Positions 27,179-36,959 of a DNA stretch of 64,000 nt are shown piece by piece. The notes under the pieces are model-generated. The model was not told the DNA's origin and ran no database searches. It saw nothing but the letters and a program-made list of their open reading frames with translations. The stretch lies in the NCBI GenBank assembly GCA_014284505.1, contig JAAFYY010000001.1, forward strand, positions 5,815,845 through 5,879,844, in the 5' to 3' direction. How positions within the stretch are numbered: the stretch's first letter is position 1; every line of letters starts with the position of its first letter. Source of the DNA: Streptacidiphilus sp. 4-A2. GTDB taxonomy: Bacteria; Actinomycetota; Actinomycetes; Streptomycetales; Streptomycetaceae. The position numbers and the translations under genes are program-made.

Positions 27179-27733
27179 GTGCTCACCATCGGTGACAAGT
27201 TCCCCGAGTACGACCTGAACGCCTGCGTCGACCTGGACGCGGACAAGGCGTTCGCGCAGATCAACCAGAAGTCCTATGAGGGCAAGTGGCGGATCGTGTT
27301 CTTCTGGCCGATGGACTTCACCTTCGTCTGTCCCACCGAGATCGCCGCCTTCGGCAAGCTGAACGAGGAGTTCGCCGACCGCGACGCGCAGGTGCTGGGC
27401 GTCTCCGGTGACTCCGAGTACGTGCACCACGCCTGGCGCAAGGACCACAAGGACCTGCGCGACCTGCCCTTCCCGATGCTGGCCGACATCAAGCACGAGC
27501 TGATGCAGGCGTGCGGCGTCGAGGGCGAGGACGGCACCGCGCAGCGCGCCGTGTTCATCGTCGACCCCAACAACGAGATCCAGTTCGTGATGGTGACCGC
27601 CGGTTCGGTCGGCCGCAACCCCAAGGAGGTCCTGCGGGTCCTCGACGCGCTGCAGACCGACGAGCTGTGCCCCTGCAACTGGAACAAGGGCGAGACCACG
27701 CTGGACCCGGTCGCCCTGCTCGCGGGCGAGTGA
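27179..27733 (+). CDS. ahpC: alkyl hydroperoxide reductase, peroxiredoxin AhpC
   Basis: 184 residues from GTG 27179 (GAAGGAG site). The peroxidatic Cys is in FFWPMDFTFVCPTEIAAFG and the resolving Cys in LQTDELCPCNWNKGE, a two-cysteine peroxiredoxin. It reduces hydrogen peroxide and organic peroxides and is regenerated by AhpD in actinobacteria. It forms an operon with ahpD (4-base gap) and is divergent from oxyR, whose product should activate it from the 138-bp intergenic region. Confidence 0.96.
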   Translation: MLTIGDKFPEYDLNACVDLDADKAFAQINQKSYEGKWRIVFFWPMDFTFVCPTEIAAFGKLNEEFADRDAQVLGVSGDSEYVHHAWRKDHKDLRDLPFPMLADIKHELMQACGVEGEDGTAQRAVFIVDPNNEIQFVMVTAGSVGRNPKEVLRVLDALQTDELCPCNWNKGETTLDPVALLAGE

Positions 27734-27737
27734 CGCC

Positions 27738-28277
27738 ATGGCCCTCGACGAACTGAAGGCGGCACTGCCCGAGTACGCCCGGGACCTGAAGCTGAACCTG
27801 GGCTCGGTCATCGGCAACTCCGACCTGCCCGCGCAGCAGCTCTGGGGCACGGTGCTGGCCTGCGCGATCGCCTCGCGCAGCGAGCGGCTGCTGACCGAGC
27901 TGGAGCCGCAGGCCAAGGCCGAGCTCAGCGCGGAGGCATACACCGCCGCCAAGTCCGCCGCCGCGGTCATGGCGATGAACAACGTGTACTACCGCACGCT
28001 GCACCTGCTCTCCGACAAGGAGTACGGGACGCTGCGGGCCGGGCTGCGGATGAACATCATCGGCAACCCGGGGGTCGCCAAGGTCGACTTCGAGCTCTGG
28101 TGCCTCGCGGTCTCCGCGATCAACGGCTGCGGCCAGTGCCTGGACTCGCACGAGCAGGTGCTGCGCAAGGCGGGTGTGGAGCGGGAGACGATCCAGGCCG
28201 CCTTCCGCATTGCCGCGGTGCTCCAGGCCGTCGGCGTCACGCTGGAGGCCGAGGGCCGGCTGACCGCCGCCGAGTGA
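27738..28277 (+). CDS. ahpD: alkyl hydroperoxide reductase partner AhpD
   Basis: 179 residues, intact. The catalytic motif is AINGCGQCLDSHEQVLRKAG (CxxC with the following His), typical of the AhpD fold, which reduces AhpC through lipoylated partner proteins in actinobacteria. N-terminal ALDELKAALPEYARDLKLNL and VMAMNNVYYRTLHL match the family. It follows ahpC by 4 bases in the same operon. A strong hairpin at 28315-28355 ends transcription. Confidence 0.96.
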   Translation: MALDELKAALPEYARDLKLNLGSVIGNSDLPAQQLWGTVLACAIASRSERLLTELEPQAKAELSAEAYTAAKSAAAVMAMNNVYYRTLHLLSDKEYGTLRAGLRMNIIGNPGVAKVDFELWCLAVSAINGCGQCLDSHEQVLRKAGVERETIQAAFRIAAVLQAVGVTLEAEGRLTAAE

Positions 28278-28314
28278 CCAGCCAGTGACGGCTGTCGGCG
28301 GGCGCGAGCCCGCG

Positions 28315-28355
28315 GGCCCCGCGTTCCGGGAGATCAGCTCCCGGAACGCGGGGCC
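28315..28355. terminator. bidirectional terminator overlapping a stop codon
   Basis: 18-bp perfect stem GGCCCCGCGTTCCGGGAG (28315-28332) and CTCCCGGAACGCGGGGCC (28338-28355), loop ATCAG. It serves the convergent ahpCD operon and the AI-2E gene, whose stop codon (28334-28336) lies in the loop, so the right arm also codes for the last six residues of that gene. Confidence 0.85.
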
Positions 28356-29821
28356 TCTCCCGTTTCCGAACCGTTCCCCTGGGCCTTCCCCGGACCGTTC
28401 CCGGCGCCGCTGCCCGAGCTGTGGCCCTTGCCGAGGCCCGGCCCGGTTCCGGCCGTGACCGCCCCGCTCCCGGCCTCGCCGGCGGCCCGGGCCTCGGCCT
28501 GCGCGGTCAGCAGCGCCACCCGGACGTCCTCGCCGGCCCGCTGCCTGGCTTTGAGGTAACCGATGGTGGTGTTGGTGACCGCGACCAGCGGGACCGCGAC
28601 GATCGCGCCGCCGATGCTGCCCAGGATCGAGCCGACCGTCACCGAGAGCACCACCGCGATCGGGTGCACCCGGACCGCGCGGCCCAGGATCAGCGGCTGG
28701 AGCAGGTGCCCCTCGATCTGCTGCACCGCGAGCAGCACCACCAGCACCATCGCGGCGGTGAACACACTCTTGGTCACCAGGGCGATCAGGACCGCGATGG
28801 TCCCGGTGACCAGCGCGCCGACCAGCGGCACAAAGGCCCCGAGGAAGATCAGCACCGAGACCGGGAGCGCCAGCGGCACCCCGAGCAGATAGATCCCGAC
28901 ACCGATGGAGACCGAGTCGATAAAGGCGACCAGCACCGTCCCGCGGACATAGGCGGTCAGCGTGGACCAGGCGTGCGGGCCGGCCCCGGCCATGGCGACC
29001 CGCGCGGACGGCGGGAACAGCCGCAGCAGCCAGCCCCAGATCCGGGCACCGTCGTAGATCAGGAAGAAGGTGCAGAACGCGGCCAGGAAGACCCCGGTCA
29101 GGATCTCGATCACGATGCCCACGGTGGAGAAGCCGAAGGAGGTGATCTGGTCGCTGTTGGTGCCGATCGCGTTCTGCAGCTGCTTCACGAACTGGTTGAT
29201 CTGATTGTCGGTGAGGTGGAACGGGCCGTGGTTGAGCCAGCCGTGGATCTGGCTGATGCTGTCGTTCACCCGGCGGGTGACCTCGCCCAGGTTGGTGCTG
29301 ACCTGCCAGCCGACGAACCAGCCGACCAGGCCGATACCGATCAGGCCGCCGACGAAGGTCAGCGCGGCCGCCAGCGCCCTGGGCATGCCCAGCCGCTGCA
29401 ACCGGGAGACCGTCGGCTGGAGCAGCGCACTGATCAGCAGCGCCGCGATGAACGCGAAGGCGACAATGTGCAGCGTCTGCACCACCCGGAACAGCACATA
29501 GAGCCCGGCGCCGACGATCAGCAGCCGCCAGACCGTCTCCGCGGTGACCCGCAGGCTCCACGGCACCGCCTCGCTGGGCCGGGTCGGCAGTGCCGGGTAC
29601 TGCGGCGCCCCGTGCGCATCCGGCAGGGCGGGCACCGGGAGCGGCGGCGGATCATTGCGGTGCTCGGCCCGCTCGATGGTCTGCTCGACCCGGTGTACAT
29701 CACGTTCGGCGACATGGCGGCGCTGCTCCAGCCGCTCCCGCCGCCGCTCCAGCCGCTCGGAGAGCCGTCTGGCAGCCGCGGCCCCCCATGCCACCAGCCC
29801 GTCTCGCCCCTCGCCCGACAT
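28334..29821 (-). CDS. AI-2E family transporter (membrane permease)
   Basis: 495 residues. A charged coiled-coil-like N-terminus (LSERLERRRERLEQRRHVAE, about residues 20-55) precedes about eight membrane helices starting TVWRLLIVGAGLYVLFRVVQ. Family markers include the long loop with LNHGPFHLTDNQINQF and QQIEGHLLQPLILGRAVRVH in the penultimate region. The family includes TqsA and various exporters or ion antiporters; transport of AI-2 itself should not be assumed. The C-terminus is Gly/Ser-rich and overlaps the terminator. No frameshift seen. Confidence 0.9.
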   Translation of the reverse strand: MSGEGRDGLVAWGAAAARRLSERLERRRERLEQRRHVAERDVHRVEQTIERAEHRNDPPPLPVPALPDAHGAPQYPALPTRPSEAVPWSLRVTAETVWRLLIVGAGLYVLFRVVQTLHIVAFAFIAALLISALLQPTVSRLQRLGMPRALAAALTFVGGLIGIGLVGWFVGWQVSTNLGEVTRRVNDSISQIHGWLNHGPFHLTDNQINQFVKQLQNAIGTNSDQITSFGFSTVGIVIEILTGVFLAAFCTFFLIYDGARIWGWLLRLFPPSARVAMAGAGPHAWSTLTAYVRGTVLVAFIDSVSIGVGIYLLGVPLALPVSVLIFLGAFVPLVGALVTGTIAVLIALVTKSVFTAAMVLVVLLAVQQIEGHLLQPLILGRAVRVHPIAVVLSVTVGSILGSIGGAIVAVPLVAVTNTTIGYLKARQRAGEDVRVALLTAQAEARAAGEAGSGAVTAGTGPGLGKGHSSGSGAGNGPGKAQGNGSETGEAPRSGS

Positions 29822-30085
29822 CGCCGTCCGCCCCTTCGCCCCGCCTCGGCCCTACCGCTCGGTACCACCCGGCATCCCGGTGCCCGTCCGGCACCTCTTC
29901 AGCAACGAACGGTACTCGTTCACGGGGAGCGCTCGGTCACGGCCCACCGGCTGGGGACCTGCTGCGGACCGGCATCGTCGGATTATCCGGTCATTATTGG
30001 CGAAATCGGTTTACCCGGCGGAACCCCTGGGGACGACCTTCCGTGAGGCCGCCCCGCACACAGCGGCCGTTCCGTGGGAGAAAGA

Positions 30086-30120
30086 GGAAGCCCCCGATCG
30101 GACAGGGATCGGGGGCTTCC
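30086..30120 (-). terminator. terminator hairpin of the lytic transglycosylase-like gene
   Basis: 14-bp perfect stem GGAAGCCCCCGATC (30086-30099) and GATCGGGGGCTTCC (30107-30120), loop GGACAGG, 25 bases past the stop of the minus-strand gene. Confidence 0.85.
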
Positions 30121-30144
30121 ACACGTTCTACTGACTGCTACCGC

Positions 30145-30840
30145 TCAGTACGACTGGTGTACCTGCCAGAAGGCCCACGCGTCGCAGGGGCTGCCGTAGC
30201 GGCTGTTCATGTAGCTCAGGCCCCACTTTATCTGCGTGGCCGGGTTGGTCTGCCAGTCGGCACCGGCCGAGGCCATCTTGTCCCCGGGCAGCGCCTGGAC
30301 CAGGCCGTATGCGCCACTGGAGGGGTTGGTCGCGGTGCGTCCCAGCCACTCTCGTGCTCGACGATGTTGCTGAAGCAGGAGAACTGGGTGGCGTTGCCTA
30401 TGATCGACTCGGCCAGCGCCTGGAGCGATCCCGGAGCGTAGTTGCGCCAGCGACGTACGTGCCTGGGCAGCCTGGTTCGCGGCAGCCTGCGCGTCCGCCT
30501 TGGCCTGCGCGGCAGCGGCAGCCTTGGCCTGAGCCGCCTTGTCGGCGTCCGCCTTGGCCGTGGCGGCGTGGGCTGCGGCGAGGCGAGCGGCCTCGTCGGC
30601 GGCCTTCTGCTGAGCGGCGGTGGCAGCCGCCTGCTGAGCATTGGCCTGCAGGCTGATGTCATCGCTGACGGTCTGCGCCACGGTGCCCGAGGGGACCTGC
30701 TCAAGGATGGTGCTGCCTGCGACGTCGGTCGCGGACGCGGCCTGCGCGGGGCTGCCGTGGGCGACACCGACCACAGCACCGACAGCAGTGACGGCGGTGG
30801 CGGACGCCACAGCCATTCCTCGAACCGAGATCCGGTTCAC
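30145..30840 (-). CDS. secreted lytic transglycosylase-like protein (frameshifts)
   Basis: GTG 30840 (GGAAGGAAA site) gives a signal peptide, MNRISVRGMAVASATAVTAV to an AQA cleavage area near residue 36. A long Ala/Lys/Gln-rich helix (about residues 60-130, AAHAATAKADADKAAQAKAA) follows, probably a coiled coil. After indels between 30340 and 30450 the C-terminal SLT fold reads IIGNATQFSCFSNIVEHESG (catalytic Glu) and PSSGAYGLVQALPGDKMASA and NSRYGSPCDAWAFWQ. It should cleave peptidoglycan glycan strands outside the cell. Such Streptomyces genes are sometimes preceded by a c-di-AMP riboswitch; I looked at the 5' region and could not confirm one. Confidence 0.83.
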   Translation of the reverse strand: MNRISVRGMAVASATAVTAVGAVVGVAHGSPAQAASATDVAGSTILEQVPSGTVAQTVSDDISLQANAQQAAATAAQQKAADEAARLAAAHAATAKADADKAAQAKAAAAAQAKADAQAAANQAAQARTSLAQLRSGIAPGAGRVDHRQRHPVLLLQQHRRAREWLGRTATNPSSGAYGLVQALPGDKMASAGADWQTNPATQIKWGLSYMNSRYGSPCDAWAFWQVHQSY

Positions 30841-31408
30841 ACGGTTTCCTTCCAGCGTCGCCCGTGTGGTGACCGCACGGACGAACCCTGCCCCTGACGC
30901 TGGCCTCCCCCTGCACTGGTCACGGGAGACACTGGCCCGCACGCCCCGGTGGGAACGGGACGCTGGTGGATCTCGGGCGGCGTACGGCCTGCCGTGTTCA
31001 GTTGTAGTGACTCGCACACACCGTCATCTTTCGATGACACGTTCACCCTTGCGGGTGCCCAATCACGCCGTACGCGGGGCCTGACAGAACCCAAACCATG
31101 CCCGACGCAGACGCGTCGGCGCAATTCTCAGTTGCGTGGCGAAGCTCACATGGCGTACCGGGGCAGAAGATGTGCGATAGCCCTATGGGAAGCAGGCGGA
31201 GTTGGTTACGATCGGGCAACTTTGCCCGGGCCCCCGGGGGCAAACCCGCCAAATGGGGTCACAGTCGACACCTGTGCCCAGCGGAAACTGACGGGACATC
31301 AGTCCCGAGCGGCCCCGAGCGGCCCCCGGCCGACAGGTCGGTACCGGCCGCAGACGCGGAACTGCCGGTCCAGGCCGAACCAGGACCGGCAGCCGCCTCA
31401 CCGCACCG
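30841..31408. other. intergenic region upstream of the transglycosylase-like gene
   Basis: 568 bp between two minus-strand genes. No protein-like frame. It contains a GC hairpin-prone stretch (GCCCGGGCCCCCGGGGGC at about 31227) and should hold the promoter and a long 5' leader of the gene at 30145-30840. Confidence 0.5.
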
Positions 31409-32747
31409 TCAGCCGGGGATGTCCTCCAGCATCTCGGTGACCAGCGCCGCGATCGCGGAACGCTCGGAACGCGTCAGGGTGATGTGCGCGAACAAGGGGT
31501 GACCCTTGAGCTTCTCCACCACCGCCACCACCCCGTCGAACCGGCCCACCCTGAGGTTGTCGCGCTGCGCCACATCGTGGGTGAGCACCACCCGCGAGCC
31601 CTGGCCGATCCTGGACAGCACCGTCAGCAGGACGTTGCGTTCCAGCGACTGGGCCTCGTCGACGATGACAAAGGCGTCGTGCAGCGAGCGGCCCCGGATG
31701 TGGGTCAGCGGGAGCACCTCCAGCATCCCCGGGAGAGCACCTCCTCGATCACATCCGGTGTGGTCACCGCCGAGAGGGTGTCGAAGACCGCCTGCGCCCA
31801 GGGGCCCATCTTCTCCGACTCGGAACCCGGGAGGTAGCCCAGCTCCTGGCCGCCCACCGCGTACAGCGGCCGGAAGACCATCACCTTGCGGTGCTGACGG
31901 CGCTCCAGCACCGACTCCAGCCCGGCGCAGAGCGCCAGCGCGGACTTCCCGGTGCCGGCCCGCCCGCCGAGGGAGATGATCCCGATCTCGGGATCGAGCA
32001 GCAGGTCCAGCGCGATCCGCTGCTCGGCGCTGCGCCGCGCAGCCCGAAGACCTCGCGGTCGCCGCGCACCAGCCGCACCCGGCCGTCCGGGGTGACCCGG
32101 CCCAGCGCCTTTCCCCGCTCCGAGGTCAGCACCAGGCCGGTGTGCACCGGGAGTTCGCGTGCCTCGGGCAGGTCCACGCCGGTGTTGCCGTGGTCGGCGC
32201 CGCCGCCGAACAGCGCGTCGACCTGCTCACCGGAGACGGCGAGCTCCTGCATCCCGGTCCAGCCCGAGGTGATGGCGAGTTCGGCCCGGTACTCCTCGGC
32301 CAGCAGGCCGACGGAGCTGGCCTTGACCCGCATCGGCAGGTCCTTGGAGACGACGGTGACGTCGTAGCCCTCGGCCTGGAGATTGCGGGCGACCGCGAGG
32401 ATCCGGCTGTCGCTGTCCCCCAGCCGGTATCCGGCCGGAAGCACGGAGGGGTCGGTGTGGTTCAGCTCGACCCGGATCGTGCCCCCGATCTCCCCCACTG
32501 GAATAGGGGCGTCGAGGCGGCCGTACCGGATCCGGTAGTCGTCCAGCATGCGCAGCGCCTGCCGCGCGAAGTAGCCGAGCTCCGGATGGTGCCGCTTGGC
32601 CTCCAGCTCGGTCACCACGACCACCGGGAGCACTACTTCGTGCTCCTCGAATCGGGTCATGGCGACCGGGTCGGCCAACAGCACGCTGGTGTCGAGGACG
32701 TACGTGCGCCGGTCATGCGAACTCCGGCGGCTCTTCGAGCTGACCAC
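31409..32747 (-). CDS. PhoH-family ATPase with N-terminal PIN domain (frameshifts)
   Basis: GTG 32747 is the likely start (VVSSKSRRSSHDRR). The PIN domain reads DRRTYVLDTSVLLADPVAMT, VTELEAKRHHPELGYFARQA and LGDSDSRILAVARNL. After an indel near 32040 the P-loop appears, IISLGGRAGTGKSALALCAG, and after another near 31735, MLEVLPLTHIRGRSLHDAFV and IVDEAQSLERNVLLTVLSR (Walker B). About 445 residues. This is the PhoH2 architecture, described as an ATP-dependent RNA helicase and ribonuclease. The order phoH, isoprenyl transferase is conserved in Streptomyces as I recall it. Confidence 0.93.
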
Positions 32748-33024
32748 AGGGCCTCCCGGGCGGATGACCTGCTGCCATCCGCGGCTCACCGATCCCTTGC
32801 GGCCCCGTTGGCCGAGGTCACGGTCTGCTCTGGGTATTCCCCTGTGCTCAGGAACCCATGCCGGAGCATCCGAACTGAAAGACCATCATCATCTGCCGTT
32901 CAGACAGTCACACGATTTGTTCGACCGGATCCGTCCGGCTGCCGACCGGTACGCGTTCCTATCGGCCTGCTTCGGGCGGTTTCAGCGGATCCGCCAGGCC
33001 GGTTTCGAACTGCTTCGTCCTGCT

Positions 33025-33816
33025 TCAGCCGCCGTAACGGCGCTGCCGGGCGGAGTAGTCGCGCAGCGCGCGCAGAAAGTCGACCTTACGGAAGGCCGGC
33101 CAGTACGCCTCGCAGAAGTAGAACTCGGAGTGCGCGCTCTGCCAGAGCAGGAAGCCGGAGATCCGCTGCTCCCCCGAGGTGCGGATGACCAGGTCCGGGT
33201 CGGGCTGACCGCTGGTGTAGAGGTGACGGGCGATGTGCTCGACGTCGATCATCTCGGCGAGCTCCTCGACCGAGGTGCCGAGCCCGGCCTGCTCCTGGAG
33301 CAGCTTGCGGACCGCGTCGGCGATCTCCTGGCGGCCGCCGTAGCCGACCGCGACATTGACCACTATCCCGGTCTTGTGCGCAGTGGCCTGATCGGCCTCC
33401 TTGAGCACCTGCGCGGTCTGCGTGGGCAGCAGGTCCAGCGCGCCGACCGGGTGCACCCGCCAGCGGCCGTCCTCGACCAGGTCGCGGACCGCCTGCTCGA
33501 TGATGCCGAGCAGCGGGACGAGCTCCTCCTTGGGGCGGCTGAGGTTGTCGGTGGAGAGCATCCACAGGGTGACCACCTCGACACCGGTCTCCTCGCACCA
33601 GCCGAGGAAGTCGGGGATCTTGTCGGCGCCGCTCTGGTGGCCGTCGACGCTGGACATCCCGGCCGCGCGGGCCCAGCGGCGGTTGCCGTCGAGCATCACA
33701 CCGACATGGCGCGGCACATTGGCCCGATCGAGGTGGGCCTCGACACGCCTTCCATAGAGTCCGTATGTGAGCTGCCGCAGCACCGGCGTGCTTCGGATCA
33801 CCCGGCCCAGATCCAT
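33025..33816 (-). CDS. uppS: isoprenyl (polyprenyl diphosphate) transferase
   Basis: 263 residues, intact. Cis-prenyltransferase motifs: HVGVMLDGNRRWARAAG (catalytic Asp and Arg), TLWMLSTDNLSRPKEEL, VVNVAVGYGGRQEIADAV and PDPDLVIRTSGEQRISGFLL plus WQSAHSEFYF. It elongates allylic diphosphates with isopentenyl diphosphate; it may make undecaprenyl diphosphate for the wall or a shorter chain, which motif reading alone cannot settle. Start MDLGRVIRSTPVLR at 33816. Confidence 0.93.
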   Translation of the reverse strand: MDLGRVIRSTPVLRQLTYGLYGRRVEAHLDRANVPRHVGVMLDGNRRWARAAGMSSVDGHQSGADKIPDFLGWCEETGVEVVTLWMLSTDNLSRPKEELVPLLGIIEQAVRDLVEDGRWRVHPVGALDLLPTQTAQVLKEADQATAHKTGIVVNVAVGYGGRQEIADAVRKLLQEQAGLGTSVEELAEMIDVEHIARHLYTSGQPDPDLVIRTSGEQRISGFLLWQSAHSEFYFCEAYWPAFRKVDFLRALRDYSARQRRYGG

Positions 33817-33957
33817 GACTGTGCGCCCCTCTGCTTACTCCTCGCCCGAGGGCACACCCTACTCCCGGGGTCTGAGAGAGATGACAAGAGACAGGTCAAG
33901 AGTATTGTTCAGCCATCTAACAAAACAGCTCCTGGTTCGCTGAGAGAGGCACGTCCA

Positions 33958-35010
33958 ATGATTCCAGCGCCGTACCGAGCCGCCGAGGACCGCTACCCCA
34001 GCGGGGCGCAGACCGGGCCCATGGCCTATCGCCGGACCGGACGCAGCGGGCTCAGCTGCCGAGGTCTCGCTCGGCTGTGGCACAACTTCGGCGACGACAA
34101 GCCGCTGGAGACCCAGCGGGCGATCCTGCGGCGCGCCTTCGACCTGGGCGTGACCCACTTCGACCTGGCCAACAACTACGGCCCCCCGTACGGCGCCGCC
34201 GAGGCCAACTTCGGCCGGCACCTGGCCGCGGACTTCCGGCCCTACCGGGACGAGCTGGTGATCTCGACCAAGGCCGGCTACGACATGTGGCCCGGCCCCT
34301 ACGGCGAGTGGGGCTCGCGCAAGTACCTGACCGCCAGCCTGGACCAGTCGCTGTCCCGGATGGGTCTCGACTACGTCGACATCTTCTACTCGCACCGCTT
34401 CGACCCGCAGACCCCGCTGGAGGAGACGATGGGCGCGCTCGCGTCCGCCGTCCAGCAGGGCAAGGCGCTGTATGTCGGCATCTCCTCCTACAGTGCGGAG
34501 AACACCCGCAAGGCCGCCGCGATCCTGCGCGAGCTCGGTGTTCCGCTGCTGATCCACCAGCCGTCCTACTCGATGCTCAACCGCTGGATCGAGCAGGACG
34601 GGCTGCTCGACGTGCTCGACGAGCTGGGCACGGGCTGCATCGGCTTCGCGCCGCTGGCCCAGGGGCTGCTCACCGACCGCTATCTGCACGGCGTGCCGGA
34701 GGGCTCCCGGGCCGCGCAGGGCAAGTCGCTCGACCCGGCGGCGCTCACCGAGCAGACCCTGTTCAAGCTGCGGGCGCTGAACAGCATCGCGGCCGGGCGC
34801 GGGCAGTCGCTGGCCCAGCTGGCGCTCACCTGGCTGCTGCGCGACCCGCGGATGACCTCGGCGCTGATCGGCGCCTCCTCGGTGGCGCAGCTGGAGTCGA
34901 ACCTGGCCGCGGTACAGGCCGCGCCGCTGACCGAGCAGGAGCTGGCGGAGATCGACCGCTATGCGACCGACGCCGACATCAACATCTGGTCGGCGTCCAG
35001 CGAGGGCTGA
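33958..35010 (+). CDS. aldo/keto reductase, YghZ (glyceraldehyde 3-phosphate reductase) type
   Basis: 350 residues from ATG 33958 with GAGAGG upstream. Characteristic segments are THFDLANNYGPPYGAAEANF, ISTKAGYDMWPGPYGEWGSR (catalytic Lys) and YVDIFYSHRFDPQTPLEETM, then QPSYSMLNRWIEQDGLLD. Near residue 33 it reads GLSCRGLARLWHNFG where the family has LPEVSLGLWHNFG: about three single-base losses cancel out, so the frame survives but 10 residues are garbled. It reduces small aldehydes such as methylglyoxal or L-glyceraldehyde 3-phosphate with NADPH. Confidence 0.9.
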   Translation: MIPAPYRAAEDRYPSGAQTGPMAYRRTGRSGLSCRGLARLWHNFGDDKPLETQRAILRRAFDLGVTHFDLANNYGPPYGAAEANFGRHLAADFRPYRDELVISTKAGYDMWPGPYGEWGSRKYLTASLDQSLSRMGLDYVDIFYSHRFDPQTPLEETMGALASAVQQGKALYVGISSYSAENTRKAAAILRELGVPLLIHQPSYSMLNRWIEQDGLLDVLDELGTGCIGFAPLAQGLLTDRYLHGVPEGSRAAQGKSLDPAALTEQTLFKLRALNSIAAGRGQSLAQLALTWLLRDPRMTSALIGASSVAQLESNLAAVQAAPLTEQELAEIDRYATDADINIWSASSEG

Positions 35011-35196
35011 TCCCGACCCGGCGGCGCAGCGGTTCCCGCTGTCGAACGTTTTACCTACAGGCCATGTGCGGATGCCTCCCTCCGCATGTGGTCTGTACCT
35101 TTTGCAGCTGACCCATTCGCCCCAAAAACCACGCTGACCTGCCAACTTACGAGCCTGGAAATCCATTAAGGCGGCCTTAAGCAGCTACGCGGACTC

Positions 35197-35222
35197 TTGA
35201 CAGCGCTATTGGTCTAGGCCAA
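35197..35222 (+). promoter_or_regulatory. chitinase promoter with DasR-like operator
   Basis: A TTGACA -35 box (35197-35202) is followed by the palindrome TTGGTCTAGGCCAA (35209-35222), which closely resembles the DasR-responsive element core TGGTCTAGACCA found before Streptomyces chitin and GlcNAc genes. It lies 55 bp upstream of the chitinase start. Confidence 0.75.
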
Positions 35223-35277
35223 CTTGTGGGGCAGGCTTCATCCGCTGTCTTCCCTCTCCCCACATGAGGACAGATCT

Positions 35278-36847
35278 ATGACATCCCCACGTCGCGCGGC
35301 CGGCACCGTCACCGCCTGCGCCACCGCCCTCGGCCTCGGCCTGGCCGGGCTGGTCGCCTTCACCGGCGGCGCCAACGCCGCCACCACCAACAGCAATCTG
35401 GTCGTCAACCCCGGCTTCGAGACCGGCACCCTGGCCAACTGGAACTGCGACGCCGACACCGGCAGCGTCGTCACCTCCCCGGTCCACTCCGGCAGCTACG
35501 CCCTCGCGGGCGCCGCCACCAGCAGCGACGACGCGCAGTGCACGCAGACCATCAGCGTGCAGCCCAACTCCTCGTACTCGCTCAGCTCCTGGGTCCAGGG
35601 CAGCTATGTCTACCTCGGCACCACCGGCGACGGCACCACCGACGTGAGCACCTGGTCCAGCAACAGCGCCTGGAACCAGCTGAGCACCTCGTTCAAGACC
35701 GGCGCCTCCACCACCAGCGTCACCATCTACCTCCACGGCTGGTACGGCGAGGGCACCTACAACGCGGACGACGTGTCGCTGACCGGTCCGGCGGGCAGCA
35801 GCCCCCAGCGCGACCGCCTCGGTCTCCGCGCCGTCCTCCCCCACGTCGTCGGCCACCCCACCCAGAGCAGCTCGCCACCCAGAGCGCCAGCCCCACGCAG
35901 AGCGCCTCCCCGACCCAGAGCGGCCCGACGTCGACCCCTCCTCACCCCCACCGGCGGCGGCACCACCACAAGCACTGGGTGGCTACTGGCAGGACTTCGA
36001 AACGGCGCGACGGACCAGACCATCGCCGCCGTCAACCGGCGTACAACATCATCGCGGTGGCCTTCGCCACAGCCGACCCGCGAACGACGGCGGTATCACC
36101 TTCTCGCTGGACCCGACCCTGGTCAGCAAGCTCGGCGGCTACACCACGCGCAGTTCGAGGCGGACATCGCGCGAAGCACGCGGCCGGTGACAAGGTCGTG
36201 CTGTCGATCGGCGGCCAGGACGGCACCATCAGCGTCAGCAGCTCCACCGCCGCCACCAACTTCGCCAACAGCGCCTACGCGCTGATGCAGCAGTACGGCT
36301 TCGGGGTCGACATCGACCTTGAGAACGGCATAACCCGACGTACATGTCGCAGGCCCTGGAGTCCCTGGCCGCCAAGGCGGGCCCCGGCTTCATCCTGACC
36401 ATGGCGCCGCAGACCATCGACATGCTGAGCGCCGGCTCGGACTACCTGGCGACCGCGCTGGACGTCAAGAACATCCTGACCATCGTCAACACCCAGTACT
36501 ACAACTCGGGTTCGATGAACGGCTGTGACGGCGGCGTGTACTCCGAGGGCTCGGTGGACTTCATCACCTCCCTCGCCTGCACCGCGATCCAGGCGGGCCT
36601 CAGCCCGAACCAGGTCGGCATCGGCGTCCCGGCCTCGGCCAGCGCGGCCGGCAGCGGCTATGTCGCCCCCAGCGTGGTCGAGAACGCGCTGAACTGCCTG
36701 GCCAAGGGCACCAACTGCGGCACCTTCAAGCCGACCACCCTGTGGCCGACCATCGGTGGCGTGATGACCTGGTCCACCGCCTGGGACGCCAGCAACGGCA
36801 ACCAGTTCGCGCTGAACGAGGGCGCCTTCGTCAACGCGATGCCGTGA
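35278..36847 (+). CDS. secreted chitinase, GH18 with N-terminal carbohydrate-binding module (frameshifts)
   Basis: ATG 35278 (GAGGACA site). Signal peptide MTSPRRAAGTVTACATALGL up to GGANA. A CBM4/16-like module follows (NLVVNPGFETGTLANWNC to YNADDVSLTGPAG), then a Ser/Pro/Thr/Gln linker of repeated SPTQSA, then the GH18 domain. Catalytic motif GFGVDIDLENG (DxDxE); also DKVVLSIGGQDG and a C-terminal GGVMTWSTAWDASNGNQF. At least five indels lie between 35820 and 36335. It is exported and hydrolyses chitin; the upstream DasR-like site implies induction when GlcNAc-derived signals rise. Confidence 0.9.
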
Positions 36848-36959
36848 CCGGCCGATAGGTCGGCCTGCCGATCCGGTCGCGGATTCACAGCGAGCCGAGC
36901 CCGTCCCCGCCTGGCCGGCGCGGACGGGCTCGGTCCGTCTTGACTGTCCGCCGGCCAGG

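Noticed and set aside
30841..31090. Possible c-di-AMP (ydaO) riboswitch before the lytic transglycosylase-like gene
   Set aside because: Genes of this type are often so controlled, but I could not match the conserved ydaO core or pairing pattern in the leader; a covariance model search would decide.
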